Assembly: GCA_023474015.1 (NCBI GenBank)
Contig: JAMCYN010000020.1
Coordinates: forward strand, 1 to 64,000
Origin: Armatimonadota bacterium
Lineage (GTDB): Bacteria > Armatimonadota > UBA5829
Reading direction: 5' to 3'
Length of the DNA stretch: 64,000 bases
In this document: positions 43,885-51,874 of the stretch, piece after piece
Layout: each line of letters opens with the position of its first letter
How positions within the stretch are numbered: the stretch's first letter is position 1
The notes under the pieces: model-generated
Seen by the model: only the letters and a program-made list of their open reading frames with translations
Database searches by the model: none
Told to the model about the DNA's origin: nothing
Made by a program: the position numbers and the translations under genes

Positions 43885-44280
43885 TCAGGCAGCGATGGTT
43901 ATGCCGGAAGAGAGGAGCTTGGGAAGGCGCTGCGAAAGGGATATGAGCGCGCCCCTGGCGAGGCCGTAGTTGGGGTCGAGCTCGAGTGCTTTCTTATATT
44001 CGAACCAGGCTTCACGCGGCACGCCCGCCGCCTCGTAGGCCTGACCGAGGTTGTAGTGGATCCGGGGCGAGTCGGGCTTGATCTCAGACGCACGCTTCAA
44101 CGCGCCGATGGCCGCATTATGGCGACCCTGCTGAGCATAAGCCGCGCCGAGGTATACGAATGCCTCGTAGCTGCCGGGGTATTCGCGCGACGCGTCTTCG
44201 AGGATGTCGATCGCCTGCTGGAAATCCCCATCCTTAAAAATCACTATTCCGCGTTCGACGCTTGTGATATGCTCGCTCAT
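43885..44280 (-). CDS. Small TPR-repeat protein
   Basis: 131 aa, three tetratricopeptide repeats: GDFQQAIDILEDASREYPGS, YEAFVYLGAAYAQQGRHNAA, and IHYNLGQAYEAAGVPREAWF with partial ends. Probably an adaptor for protein interactions. ATG 44280 fits the repeat register better than an ATG eight codons earlier; neither has a good ribosome site. Confidence 0.75.
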   Translation of the reverse strand: MSEHITSVERGIVIFKDGDFQQAIDILEDASREYPGSYEAFVYLGAAYAQQGRHNAAIGALKRASEIKPDSPRIHYNLGQAYEAAGVPREAWFEYKKALELDPNYGLARGALISLSQRLPKLLSSGITIAA

Positions 44281-44306
44281 AACATTATCCAGGCAACAGG
44301 CCATAG

Positions 44307-44398
44307 GCGACAGTGGCTCGGCAGGAGCCCTCCGACTTTGCTCAGGACAAGCCTCGCCCTCCCCTCTGTTCCCTATTCCCTATTCTCTGTTCCCTACT
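44307..44398. repeat. CAGTGGCTCGGC...TTCCCT repeat, second copy
   Basis: Related to 34268-34333, with an additional ~30-nt segment (AGCCCTCCGACTTTGCTCAG...) between the shared ends. Confidence 0.75.
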
Positions 44399-44463
44399 TT
44401 GGTCTTTCCACATGAATACTAGACGCTCCTCCCGGTCTTTTTTTGCGAAAAGCTTGTTTTTGC

Positions 44464-44492
44464 TTTTGAAAGCGGATATTGTGAGGTATAAT
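44464..44492 (+). promoter_or_regulatory. Promoter of the zinc-ribbon gene
   Basis: TATAAT (44487-44492) with TTTTGA 17 nt upstream (44464-44469) or TTGAAA at 15 nt. Predicts a leader of about 160 nt for a 65-codon gene. Confidence 0.5.
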
Positions 44493-44498
44493 GGTATA

Positions 44499-44656
44499 GG
44501 CTTCTGCAGTTCGGAGGCAATGGTCGATGGCCCCGAACCGGACTAGAAGAATCGGCAAAAGGAAACTTTACCCTTGGGTGCAAGCGCAACCCCCGTTCAA
44601 AGGTCCATCTATTCACAGAAGTGTAAGTCATCAACAAGTTTCAAGGGGGTAAGCAA
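44499..44656 (+). other. Long 5' leader of the zinc-ribbon gene, possibly structured
   Basis: About 158 nt without a gene. GTTCGG and CCGAAC (around 44508 and 44535) can pair, as can GGGTG/CACCC-like words near 44575. It matches no riboswitch, tmRNA, SRP or RNase P motif I know. A long leader before a small zinc-ribbon gene recalls cold-shock mRNAs. Confidence 0.35.
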
Positions 44657-44854
44657 ATGACCCAGGACAAGGAAATCACCTGCAAAGATTGTGGCCAGAA
44701 GTTCGTCTTCACAGCCGGCGAGCAGGAATTCTTCCAGTCTCGTGGTTTCAGCGAGCCGATTCGCTGCAAGCCATGTAGGGACGTCCGCAAGTCCGAGAAG
44801 TCCGATTCTGGATTTTCCGGCGGCGGCGGTGGCGGCGGCAGAGGCCGCTGGTAG
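44657..44854 (+). CDS. Small zinc-ribbon protein with Gly-rich tail
   Basis: 65 aa. Two CxxC knuckles (CKDCGQKF and CKPCRD) about 25 residues apart form a zinc ribbon; the tail is Gly/Arg-rich (SGGGGGGGRGRW), as in RNA-binding proteins. Similar small CxxC proteins are known only as domains of unknown role. Strong ribosome site (AAGGGGG) and its own promoter and terminator suggest high expression. Confidence 0.85.
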   Translation: MTQDKEITCKDCGQKFVFTAGEQEFFQSRGFSEPIRCKPCRDVRKSEKSDSGFSGGGGGGGRGRW

Positions 44855-44878
44855 GCTGCAGGCTTAACCTGAAAGCAA

Positions 44879-44920
44879 CACGGGGACCGATATACGTCGG
44901 CCCCCGTTCTTATTTTGCAT
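44879..44920 (+). terminator. Terminator after the zinc-ribbon gene
   Basis: ACGGGGACCGA facing TCGGCCCCCGT, then TTCTTATTTT. It overlaps the 3' end of the opposite-strand glycosidase gene and may serve both. Confidence 0.8.
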
Positions 44921-45653
44921 ATACGGCAAGGAGATTGCTCATCGGCGCGGCGGGGTGAACGCGAATCCTGCCCTCGCTGTAGAACGCGCACATGCTTCCG
45001 CCGTCCATATTCACCGCATCACTCGCCCCCAGCTCGATCATAAGTTCCGCCAGAGTGCCCAGTGTGATGCTCTCCGCAACCGCGCACAGGATCAGTTTGC
45101 CATCACGAGTCTTGCCGACCGCGCAGCGCCAGGCCTTGTTGGTGGTGGCGGCGCGGTGGAAGCCGTCGCGCCGGACCTTGATGTCCTCTTTTCCCGCGCG
45201 CACGAGCCTGGGCCCGCAGGCTATACCCGACACGCAGCCGGTCCAGTCGATGCGGGAGCGGCCCCTGCGTTCAATGAACCTGATCTTGCCGGAGGATGTG
45301 AACCCCACCCCCTGGCGCTGCGAGCCGCGGCAGACGCGCTTGCCGTTCACGACGATATCGCCAAGGGGCTTGTAGTCGGGGTCATAGTAAGTACCGCAGA
45401 TCGCGGCATAGGGCTTCAAGCGGTCTGTCATCGAGGAAAACGGCTCACATCGGCCGCTTCCCTTGGCTATCTCGGGGCTGACACGGAACTTGCCGCCAGC
45501 GAGATTCACAATCACATAGCTCACGTCAAGCTGAGCCACGAGACCGCGCGGCTTGGCCGGAATCCCCAATTTGACTGTCGCAACACCGGCAAGCAGGCAC
45601 AAAAAAAGCAGCCAGACCACCCCGCTGCTCCTCGAACTCGATCTCCCGCGCAA
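44910..45653 (-). CDS. Phosphodiester glycosidase family (NAGPA domain) protein
   Basis: 247 aa. N-terminal hydrophobic helix (VVWLLFLCLLAGVATV) gives export or membrane anchoring. The NAGPA/DUF2233 core shows ICGTYYDPDYKPLGDIVVNG, ACGPRLVRAG and DAVNMDGGSMCAFY, the last being the family signature. Relatives cleave sugar-phosphodiester bonds in lipids or cell-wall polymers; the substrate here is unknown. TTG start with AGGAGGAG 7 nt upstream. Confidence 0.83.
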   Translation of the reverse strand: MRGRSSSRSSGVVWLLFLCLLAGVATVKLGIPAKPRGLVAQLDVSYVIVNLAGGKFRVSPEIAKGSGRCEPFSSMTDRLKPYAAICGTYYDPDYKPLGDIVVNGKRVCRGSQRQGVGFTSSGKIRFIERRGRSRIDWTGCVSGIACGPRLVRAGKEDIKVRRDGFHRAATTNKAWRCAVGKTRDGKLILCAVAESITLGTLAELMIELGASDAVNMDGGSMCAFYSEGRIRVHPAAPMSNLLAVYAK

Positions 45654-45676
45654 CTGTCTCCTCCTGATGCTGATGG

Positions 45677-46993
45677 TTAGAGTTTACCATCAGGGGAGCG
45701 AATAGGCAACATAAGAATCGCCTTGATCAACTGATACGGCCTCGGATGGACGGCAATTGCGCGGCAGTTGAGCGCGCGTTCGACATCTTCAAGCGTGACA
45801 TCGTCCAGAAATGCGCCGTCTCGGAGGGCGACTGATGGGATGAAAAGCGCCTCGCCGAGATCGTGCCCCCGCAATCTTTCGATCACGTCTTTCCCGGCGA
45901 TCAGGCCCGTCACAGTCACGCTCTCTCCGAAAAGCGTATTCCCAATGGTCCAAACGTTGATCGTCAGATTCTCGCACGGCAGAGATTCCGCCCACCATTC
46001 CAGAACCGAATCGAACAGCGAACCTGTGACCGTCGAGATGGTCACGTCCCTGGGCAGCTTATCCGGGAGGATGCGCTCGGCTCGGCGTGCGCTGTCCAGG
46101 AATTGCCTGACCAGCCCGACGCCGTTCTCGATCTGCGGGAAGCCCTCGTATGTGGGGGCTGACGGCACGGAGCGGTGCGCGCTTAGGTAGAACTCGTCGG
46201 CAGCCCATACAAGCCTGGTCCCCTTTTCGCGCAGATAGCGGCGCTGCCAGTGTTTAACTCTGTCTAAGATTTCGGATGAATATTGGTCATCAATGGAGCC
46301 GATTGGGGTCTTGTTTTTTCGGTGGGCGCTGAGTCCGACCGGAACAATCGCTATCGAGGAGACGGTCGGATAGCGGGCCGCGAGGTCTTCGACTGATCGT
46401 ATCATATGTTCGCCATCGTTTACGCCCCTGCAAAGGACGATCTGCGTCTGAAGCGTGATGCGCCCCGCCGCGAGCGTGTCTATCTGCCCGAGTATATCTG
46501 GTGCCGCTCGGCCCAGCATACGCTCGCGGAGGTCGGGTTCGGTGGCGTGAACGGAGATATACAATGGGCTGAGGCGTTGGGTGACGATCCTCTGCAAGTC
46601 CTCCTCGCTCACGTTCGCCAGGGTGACAAAGTTTCCGTGCAGAAATGACAGCCGGAAATCGTCATCCTTGAGATAGAGCGACTTGCGAAGACCTTTGGGA
46701 AGCTGCTCGACAAAGCAGAAGATGCAGTGCGCGCCGCACGTGCGGACGCCGTCGAACAGAATATCCTTGAACGTAACCCCTAGCGGGACCCCGAAGTCTT
46801 TTTCGATCTCGAACTCGGCGGTCTGCTCGCCACGTTTGACCGTGACCATGAGGAACTCATCCGCAGAGTAGAATCTGAAGTCTATGGCGTCCTGGAGGGC
46901 GTGGCCGTTGACGCTCATGATTTCATCGCCGGGCCTCCAGCCCAGGTCTTCGGCGATGCCGCCGGGATCGATAGTGGAGATAATTCCGCCCAA
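45677..46993 (-). CDS. DUF512 family PDZ/radical-SAM-like iron-sulphur protein
   Basis: 438 aa. An N-terminal PDZ-like domain (IDPGGIAEDLGWRPGDEIMS) precedes a Cys motif CGAHCIFCF (CxxxCxxC, the radical SAM pattern) and a C-terminal DUF512 domain ending near FIPSVALRDGAFLDDVT. Homologues occur in cyanobacteria and anaerobes; the reaction is unknown. The TTG start lies 2 nt after the ispH stop with GGAGAA upstream, so it is coupled to ispH. Confidence 0.87.
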   Translation of the reverse strand: MGGIISTIDPGGIAEDLGWRPGDEIMSVNGHALQDAIDFRFYSADEFLMVTVKRGEQTAEFEIEKDFGVPLGVTFKDILFDGVRTCGAHCIFCFVEQLPKGLRKSLYLKDDDFRLSFLHGNFVTLANVSEEDLQRIVTQRLSPLYISVHATEPDLRERMLGRAAPDILGQIDTLAAGRITLQTQIVLCRGVNDGEHMIRSVEDLAARYPTVSSIAIVPVGLSAHRKNKTPIGSIDDQYSSEILDRVKHWQRRYLREKGTRLVWAADEFYLSAHRSVPSAPTYEGFPQIENGVGLVRQFLDSARRAERILPDKLPRDVTISTVTGSLFDSVLEWWAESLPCENLTINVWTIGNTLFGESVTVTGLIAGKDVIERLRGHDLGEALFIPSVALRDGAFLDDVTLEDVERALNCRAIAVHPRPYQLIKAILMLPIRSPDGKL

Positions 46994-46995
46994 GA

Positions 46996-47829
46996 TCAGA
47001 GCTTCTCCAGGTGATTCTTCACTTCGTCAATAATCCACCCCGGCGTCGACGCCCCCGCAGTCAGCCCCACGACCTGCATCCCCTTAACCCATTCTTTCTG
47101 AATCTCGGCGCTGGTCTCGATATGATACGTGGGAACGCCCGAGTGGCGGCAGATTTCGGCGAGGCGGTTGGTGTTGGCGCTGTTGCGGCCACCGACCACG
47201 AACATCGCCTCCACTTGCGGGGCCAGCTCGCGCGCGGCGGTCTGGCGGTCGTATGTGGCGTAGCAGATAGTGTTGTAAGCGACGATTTCCTGCGCGCTCG
47301 CAGCGATCTTGCCGACAATTTCGCCGAAACGCTCGGCGGTCTGTGTGGTCTGGCTCACTATGCCGACCTTCTTGCCGGACCAGTCGATACTCTCGACCTC
47401 TTCGGGAGAACTGATGACAATCGCATCCTCACCCGCCGCGCTCATAATCGCCTTGACCTCGCTATGGCCCGCATCACCCACTACGACCACCAGGTAGCCG
47501 TCAGCCGCCAGCGCCTCGACTCTGCGGTGGACCTTTGCGACGAACGGGCAGGTAGCATCGATGACGTTTAGGCAGGCGTCCTCGGCGGCCTTCTGGACCT
47601 CACGCGGGACACCGTGGGAGGGCATCACAATAGTGCCACACTCGACATGCTCGACGCTCTTGACCACGCGCACGCCCTTCTCTTCCAGGTCATGGACGAC
47701 CTGGGGGTTGTGAATGAGCGGCCCGAGAGTGGCGAGACCTTCGCCCTTGGCGGCCTCTGCCTCAACTAGGTCCAATGCCCGTTTTACGCCAAAGCATACT
47801 CCGGCTTGGTCGGCGATGATGACCCTCAT
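46996..47829 (-). CDS. ispH: 4-hydroxy-3-methylbut-2-enyl diphosphate reductase IspH (LytB)
   Basis: 277 aa. Last step of the MEP isoprenoid pathway, making IPP and DMAPP with a [4Fe-4S] cluster. The three cluster cysteines are in AGVCFGVKRA, IDATCPFVAKVH and YNTICYATYDRQ; SHGVPREV and the Thr/Asn-rich GRNSANTNRL active-site segment are present. No strong ribosome site before the ATG. Upstream is a repeat-filled gap. Confidence 0.96.
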   Translation of the reverse strand: MRVIIADQAGVCFGVKRALDLVEAEAAKGEGLATLGPLIHNPQVVHDLEEKGVRVVKSVEHVECGTIVMPSHGVPREVQKAAEDACLNVIDATCPFVAKVHRRVEALAADGYLVVVVGDAGHSEVKAIMSAAGEDAIVISSPEEVESIDWSGKKVGIVSQTTQTAERFGEIVGKIAASAQEIVAYNTICYATYDRQTAARELAPQVEAMFVVGGRNSANTNRLAEICRHSGVPTYHIETSAEIQKEWVKGMQVVGLTAGASTPGWIIDEVKNHLEKL

Positions 47830-47875
47830 GGCACGACGGCCAATCTAATCGCGAAAGTGCGGAAGGGAAGGGAAT

Positions 47876-48043
47876 TCTCCACGAAAACACGAAAGCACGA
47901 AAGCACGAAAGGGAAGGGAGGGATTGCAAATCCCCGGATTGCCCTTGCGTCCCGGATTGCAAATCCTGACGAACAAAGAAGGGGGCCGGACGAATGGTAG
48001 CCCCTCCCTTCATTCTGCATTCTGCATTCTGCATTCTGCATTC
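47876..48043. repeat. Composite repeat block upstream of ispH
   Basis: 47876-47912: CGAAAACACGAAAGCACGAA array. 47920-47976: third copy of the TTGCAAATCC hairpin repeat. 48011-48043: 7-bp CATTCTG repeated 4.7 times. These fill the ispH-cimA gap (47830-48046). Confidence 0.82.
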
Positions 48044-48046
48044 GAG

Positions 48047-49624
48047 TTACTTGTCCCCCAAGTGCTTCAGCAGCCCGTACTCCACGCTATCCGCCAACGC
48101 CTGCCAGCTTGCCTCGATTATGTTCTCGGAGACGCCTATCGTGCTCCAGACTTCGTTGGCATCGCGGCTTTCGATAATCGTGCGGACCTTGGCGGCAGTG
48201 GCGGCGCGAGTGTTCACGACGCGGACCTTGAAGTCGGTCAGCTTGATCTTCGCCAACTCCTTGCCGTAGAATCGGTTCAGTGCCAGGCGAAGGGCGTTGT
48301 CTATCGCGTGGACGGGGCCATCACCTTCGGCAACGGTGAACGCCTCAACGCCATCGACCGCGATCTTCAGTGTCGCCTCCGTGATCACCTGCTCGTCAGG
48401 GCCACGCTTCTCGGTGATTACGCGGAAACCCCTAAGGTCGAAGAGCTTGCGATACTTGCCAATGGCCTTCTTCAAGAGCAGCTCAAAACTCGCCTCAGCG
48501 TCCTCGAATGAGTAACCGTTGTGCTCGAGGTGCATCACCTGGTCGAGAATGGCCTTGACCTCAGGCGACTGCTTGGTGAGATCTACATCGTAGTCCTTAG
48601 CCTTCTCGACGATGCTGCTCTTGCCGGCGTAATCGGATATCAGCAGCCGGCGGCGGTTCCCCACCCGCTCCGGTTCGATATGTTCGTAGGTGAGGGGGTT
48701 CTTCATCATGGCGTCGACGTGGACTCCCGCCTTGTGCGCGAAGGCACTCGCGCCGACGAACGGCTGGCGGTCCTCGGGAATGCGGTTGGCGATCTCGTCG
48801 ATGGACCGCGAGAGTTCCGTGAGGTGCTTGATCGCGCCGTCAGGCAGGCACGAAAGGCCCATCTTGAGATCCAGTATCGGCATTATCGTGCAGAGATTGG
48901 CGTTCCCGCAGCGCTCGCCGAGGCCGTTCGCAGTCCCCTGGATATGACTCGCGCCGTGCTGGACGGCAACAATGGTATTCGCGACCGCGAGGCCGGAGTC
49001 ATTGTGAGCGTGAATCCCGATTGCAGTCTTACAGCGACCGGTGACCACGTCCATTATCTCAGCCATCTCCGAGGGCAGCGTGCCGCCATTGGTGTCGCAC
49101 AGCACGAGGCATGACGCCCCGCCGCGCTCCGCCGCATCAAGCGTCTGAAGCGCGTAGTCACGATTGTTCTTGTAGCCGTCGAAGAAGTGCTCGGCATCGA
49201 AGATCACCTCGCGGCCATGGCTAACCAGGAACTGGACCGTGTCGTGGATCATCTCCAGGTTTTGATCTAGCGGGATTCGGAAGACGTCGGTGACGTGCAG
49301 GTCCCACGACTTGCCGAATATGGTGGCGACGGGGGTTTCCGCCTCAATCACATTGGCGATCAGCGGATCGGTCGCGGCGGTAAACTTGGCCCTGCGAGTG
49401 CTGCAAAAAGCGGCGAGCCGGGCGTTCTTGAACTTGATCTTTTTCGCGCGCTTGAAGAACTCGGTGTCCTTGGGGTTCGAGCCGGGCCAGCCACCCTCGA
49501 TGTAAGCGACCCCAAACTCATCCAGCCGACGCGCGACCTTCAGCTTCTCCTCCGCCGAGAAGCTGACGCCCTCGCCCTGCGCGCCGTCGCGAAGCGTAGT
49601 GTCGTATATTGCTATTTTAGGCAA
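48047..49624 (-). CDS. cimA: (R)-citramalate synthase CimA
   Basis: 525 aa, HMGL-like TIM barrel plus LeuA-type regulatory domain. It condenses pyruvate and acetyl-CoA to citramalate, a threonine-independent route to isoleucine. YDTTLRDGAQGEGVSFSAEEK and HAHNDSGLAVANT are the barrel signatures; the GAQGEG form (leuA here has GEQSPG) is the usual mark of CimA. TTG 49624 (AGAGGT upstream) gives the typical LPKIAIYDTT start; the frame is open ten codons further. LeuCD and LeuB in the same locus carry out the next steps. Confidence 0.92.
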   Translation of the reverse strand: MPKIAIYDTTLRDGAQGEGVSFSAEEKLKVARRLDEFGVAYIEGGWPGSNPKDTEFFKRAKKIKFKNARLAAFCSTRRAKFTAATDPLIANVIEAETPVATIFGKSWDLHVTDVFRIPLDQNLEMIHDTVQFLVSHGREVIFDAEHFFDGYKNNRDYALQTLDAAERGGASCLVLCDTNGGTLPSEMAEIMDVVTGRCKTAIGIHAHNDSGLAVANTIVAVQHGASHIQGTANGLGERCGNANLCTIMPILDLKMGLSCLPDGAIKHLTELSRSIDEIANRIPEDRQPFVGASAFAHKAGVHVDAMMKNPLTYEHIEPERVGNRRRLLISDYAGKSSIVEKAKDYDVDLTKQSPEVKAILDQVMHLEHNGYSFEDAEASFELLLKKAIGKYRKLFDLRGFRVITEKRGPDEQVITEATLKIAVDGVEAFTVAEGDGPVHAIDNALRLALNRFYGKELAKIKLTDFKVRVVNTRAATAAKVRTIIESRDANEVWSTIGVSENIIEASWQALADSVEYGLLKHLGDK

Positions 49625-49699
49625 GTCAGTAACCTCTGCGTCGAATTGAATCACGAAAGAACGAAAGATGCGAAAGCACGAAATGGGAAGGAATTAGGC

Positions 49700-49890
49700 T
49701 GTAGGATTAGTACCTCCGTAAGCCCTGAGTAGGTCCTGAGTAGGCCGTACCGAAGGGCCGTATCGAAGGGCGGCTGCGAAGGTACAGGCCTTAGTTGAGA
49801 ACTAGCCGGCCCTTCGATACGCCCACCACGTCTTATCAATAGTAGCTAACTTCTACTGGGCTACTCAGGGCCTACGGAGTACCCTTGCAC
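49700..49890. repeat. Nested inverted-repeat element upstream of cimA
   Basis: Outer arms: AGTACCTCCGTAAGCCCTGA (about 49706) against a partner ending CTACGGAGTAC near 49881. Inner arms: CCGTATCGAAGGGC (about 49757) against GCCCTTCGATACG (about 49809). It could fold into one long hairpin of ~180 nt. No open frame. MITE-like or REP-like. Confidence 0.75.
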
Positions 49891-49899
49891 GCCTATTAC

Positions 49900-49962
49900 C
49901 TATTACCTGTTCCCTGCTCCCTATTCCCTTTTCGTGTTTTCGTTCCTTTCGTTCTTTCGTGA
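49900..49962. repeat. TTCCCT and TTTCGTTCTTTCG arrays next to leuB
   Basis: TATTACCTATTACCTGTTCC heptamers followed by TTTTCGTGTTTTCGTTCC words run up to the leuB stop codon. The 49645-49685 stretch holds the complementary CGAAAGATGCGAAAGCACGA array, so the two flank the nested element. Confidence 0.7.
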
Positions 49963-51069
49963 TTAAGAAGCCGTCCAGCCTGCGATTGCCTCCGCCACAA
50001 GGTCGCCCATCTTATCGCATGAGACGACCCTCGAAGCCGAAGTTGCGATGTCTCCTGTTCGATAACCGTCATTCAAGACGGATTCCACCGCCGAGCGGAT
50101 AATAACCGCGCCTTCCGGGCAGTCACATGCATAGCGCAAGAGCATCGCGGCGGTCAGAATGGTCGCAATCGGGTTCGCTATGTCCTGCCCGGCGATGTCG
50201 GGCGCGGAGCCATGGATCGGCTCAAAGAGCCCGCCGTGGCCGTCTCCGATGCTGGCGGACGGCAACATGCCCAGCGACCCGGCCAGCATTGCGGCCTCGT
50301 CGGTAAGTAGATCGCCGAAAAGATTATCCGCCAGGATGACGTCGAACTGCTTCGGGTTGCGAAGAAGCTGCATCCCACAGTTATCAGCCAACATGTGAAC
50401 CAGCTTCACGTCCGGGTACTCCTTGCCGATTTCAGTGACTACCTCACGCCACAGCCGCGATGTCTCCATCACGTTGGCCTTGTCCACCGAATGCACTGTG
50501 CTCCGGCGCCTGCGAGCCTGCTGGAATGCGATATGGGCGATGCGCGTGATCTCGGTCACGCTATAGGAGCAAGTATCAATAGCCACGGTCTCGCCATCAA
50601 CCACCCGCCGCTCCTTGGGCTGGCCAAAGTAGATGCCGCCGGTTAGCTCGCGCACGAAGAGAATATCCAGCCCGCCATCGACCCTGTCCTGCTTGAGGCT
50701 CGAAGACGGAGTAAGCGACTCGAAGACCACAACCGGCCGCAGGTTAGCATAAGCCTTGAGAGCCTTCCTCAATGGAAATAGCCCACCCGGCTCCGGCCTT
50801 TGCGAGACGGGCTGCAAATGGTCCCACTTTGGCCCGCCTACCGCGCCGAAGAACACGGCGTCGCTGGCAAGCGATATTTCCAGAGTCTCCTTCGGAAGCG
50901 GTGTGCCGACGGCGTCGATTGCCGCGCCGCCGATCAGGCCCTCGGCATACTCGAATGCCAGCCCCAGCTTCGCCGCGACGGCATCAAGCGCCTTGATGCC
51001 CTGTGGAATGATTTCGACCCCGATACCGTCGCCGGGGAGAACTGCTATTTTATACTGCTTGTTTGTCAT
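49963..51069 (-). CDS. leuB: 3-isopropylmalate dehydrogenase LeuB
   Basis: 368 aa. NAD-dependent oxidative decarboxylation in leucine synthesis, and of beta-methylmalate in the citramalate route. Motifs: VLPGDGIGVEI, ANLRPVVVF, VRELTGGIYFGQPKERR, and the metal/NAD region NLFGDLLTDEAAMLAGSLGM, EPIHGSAPDIAGQDIANPIA. ATG with AGAAGG upstream. Confidence 0.96.
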   Translation of the reverse strand: MTNKQYKIAVLPGDGIGVEIIPQGIKALDAVAAKLGLAFEYAEGLIGGAAIDAVGTPLPKETLEISLASDAVFFGAVGGPKWDHLQPVSQRPEPGGLFPLRKALKAYANLRPVVVFESLTPSSSLKQDRVDGGLDILFVRELTGGIYFGQPKERRVVDGETVAIDTCSYSVTEITRIAHIAFQQARRRRSTVHSVDKANVMETSRLWREVVTEIGKEYPDVKLVHMLADNCGMQLLRNPKQFDVILADNLFGDLLTDEAAMLAGSLGMLPSASIGDGHGGLFEPIHGSAPDIAGQDIANPIATILTAAMLLRYACDCPEGAVIIRSAVESVLNDGYRTGDIATSASRVVSCDKMGDLVAEAIAGWTAS

Positions 51070-51357
51070 TTACCTTCTTCATGTCCTTTGAATCGCTGAG
51101 ACGCTGAATCCGATGAACCGCTGAATTTGGGTTCGTGCGTAGCCCAACGATTCTTTGTATTAGCCAAGCGTTTGATTTCGATCTTTGGTCCGCCGAAGTT
51201 GATCAGCAAACCAACGGGGAAGCCGGACGCCTTGAGATAGGATAGGGTTTGAGTCAAATCCCGGCCCGAGCGTCTTGTGAACCTCAATCGCGCAGGCGAT
51301 TACTTTTGAGGTCAACTCACTTAGCGGATAGCTATCGAAACGTTTGGCGTCGGCCAT
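51066..51357 (-). pseudogene. Broken GxxExxY-family gene
   Basis: The first 34 codons (from ATG 51355-51357; SELTSKVIACAIEVHKTLGP) match the N-terminus of GxxExxY proteins, small PD-(D/E)XK-like proteins. The frame then shifts, and a second frame from about 51260 gives DLTQTLSYLKASGFPVGLLI-NFGGPKIEIKRL, the family's C-terminus. About 50 central residues, including the GxxExxY motif, are missing. So it is an out-of-frame internal deletion. The second frame ends on the ATGA of leuB. Two perfect 21-bp inverted repeats (51088-51108, 51374-51394) enclose most of it. Confidence 0.8.
51088..51108 (+). repeat. Left arm of a perfect 21-bp inverted repeat
   Basis: TTGAATCGCTGAGACGCTGA plus A; its exact complement is at 51374-51394. 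Degenerate shorter copies (GAACCGCTGAATTTGG) lie just inside. Confidence 0.9.
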
Positions 51358-51373
51358 TCAGCGTTTCATTCCC

Positions 51374-51394
51374 TTCAGCGTCTCAGCGATTCAA
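51374..51394 (-). repeat. Right arm of the 21-bp inverted repeat, overlapping the leuD stop
   Basis: Exact complement of 51088-51108. It encodes the last LeuD residues (Leu-Asn-Arg) and its TGA. Confidence 0.9.
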
Positions 51395-51874
51395 CTTCTC
51401 CTTCGCGTAATTCACCAACCCGCCGACCTCTATCAGCTCGCGCATAAACGGCGGGAACGGCTTTGCCTGGTAGCTCTTGCCGGTCGTTACGTTGGTGATC
51501 TTGCCGGCTTCGAGATCAATCTCGACCGTGTCGCCGTCGGATATCCCCGCGACCGCCTCTGGGCACTCGAGAATCGGCAGCCCCGTGTTCAGGGCGTTGC
51601 GGTAGAAGATGCGGGCGAAGGTGTTTGCAATCACCGCGCCGACCCCACTCGCCTTGATCGAAATCGGCGCATGCTCCCTCGAAGACCCGCAGCCGAAGTT
51701 GTCCTCAGCCACTATGATATCGCCCGGCTTGACATTCTTCGTAAAGTCGGCGTCGATGTCCTCCATGCAGTGGGACGCGAGCTCGTTGGGGTCGGTCGTG
51801 TTCAGATACCTCGCCGGTATAATCACGTCCGTATCGACGTTGCTTCCGTACTTATGCACAGTGCCTTTGATCAT
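51383..51874 (-). CDS. leuD: 3-isopropylmalate dehydratase small subunit LeuD
   Basis: 163 aa, swivel domain of the aconitase family. [40 protein letters not shown] and [18 protein letters not shown] are signatures. With LeuC it isomerises 2- to 3-isopropylmalate (and citramalate). ATG with GGAGGAG upstream, 4-nt overlap with leuC (ATGA). The C-terminal codons lie in a 21-bp inverted repeat. Confidence 0.96.
   Translation of the reverse strand: MIKGTVHKYGSNVDTDVIIPARYLNTTDPNELASHCMEDIDADFTKNVKPGDIIVAEDNFGCGSSREHAPISIKASGVGAVIANTFARIFYRNALNTGLPILECPEAVAGISDGDTVEIDLEAGKITNVTTGKSYQAKPFPPFMRELIEVGGLVNYAKEKLNR

Noticed and set aside
44499..44656. tmRNA, SRP RNA, 6S RNA or RNase P RNA
   Set aside because: None of their conserved sequences is present and the segment leads directly into a coding gene, so a leader is simpler.
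48011..48043. CRISPR-like array
   Set aside because: The unit is a 7-bp CATTCTG tandem without spacers and no cas genes are present.
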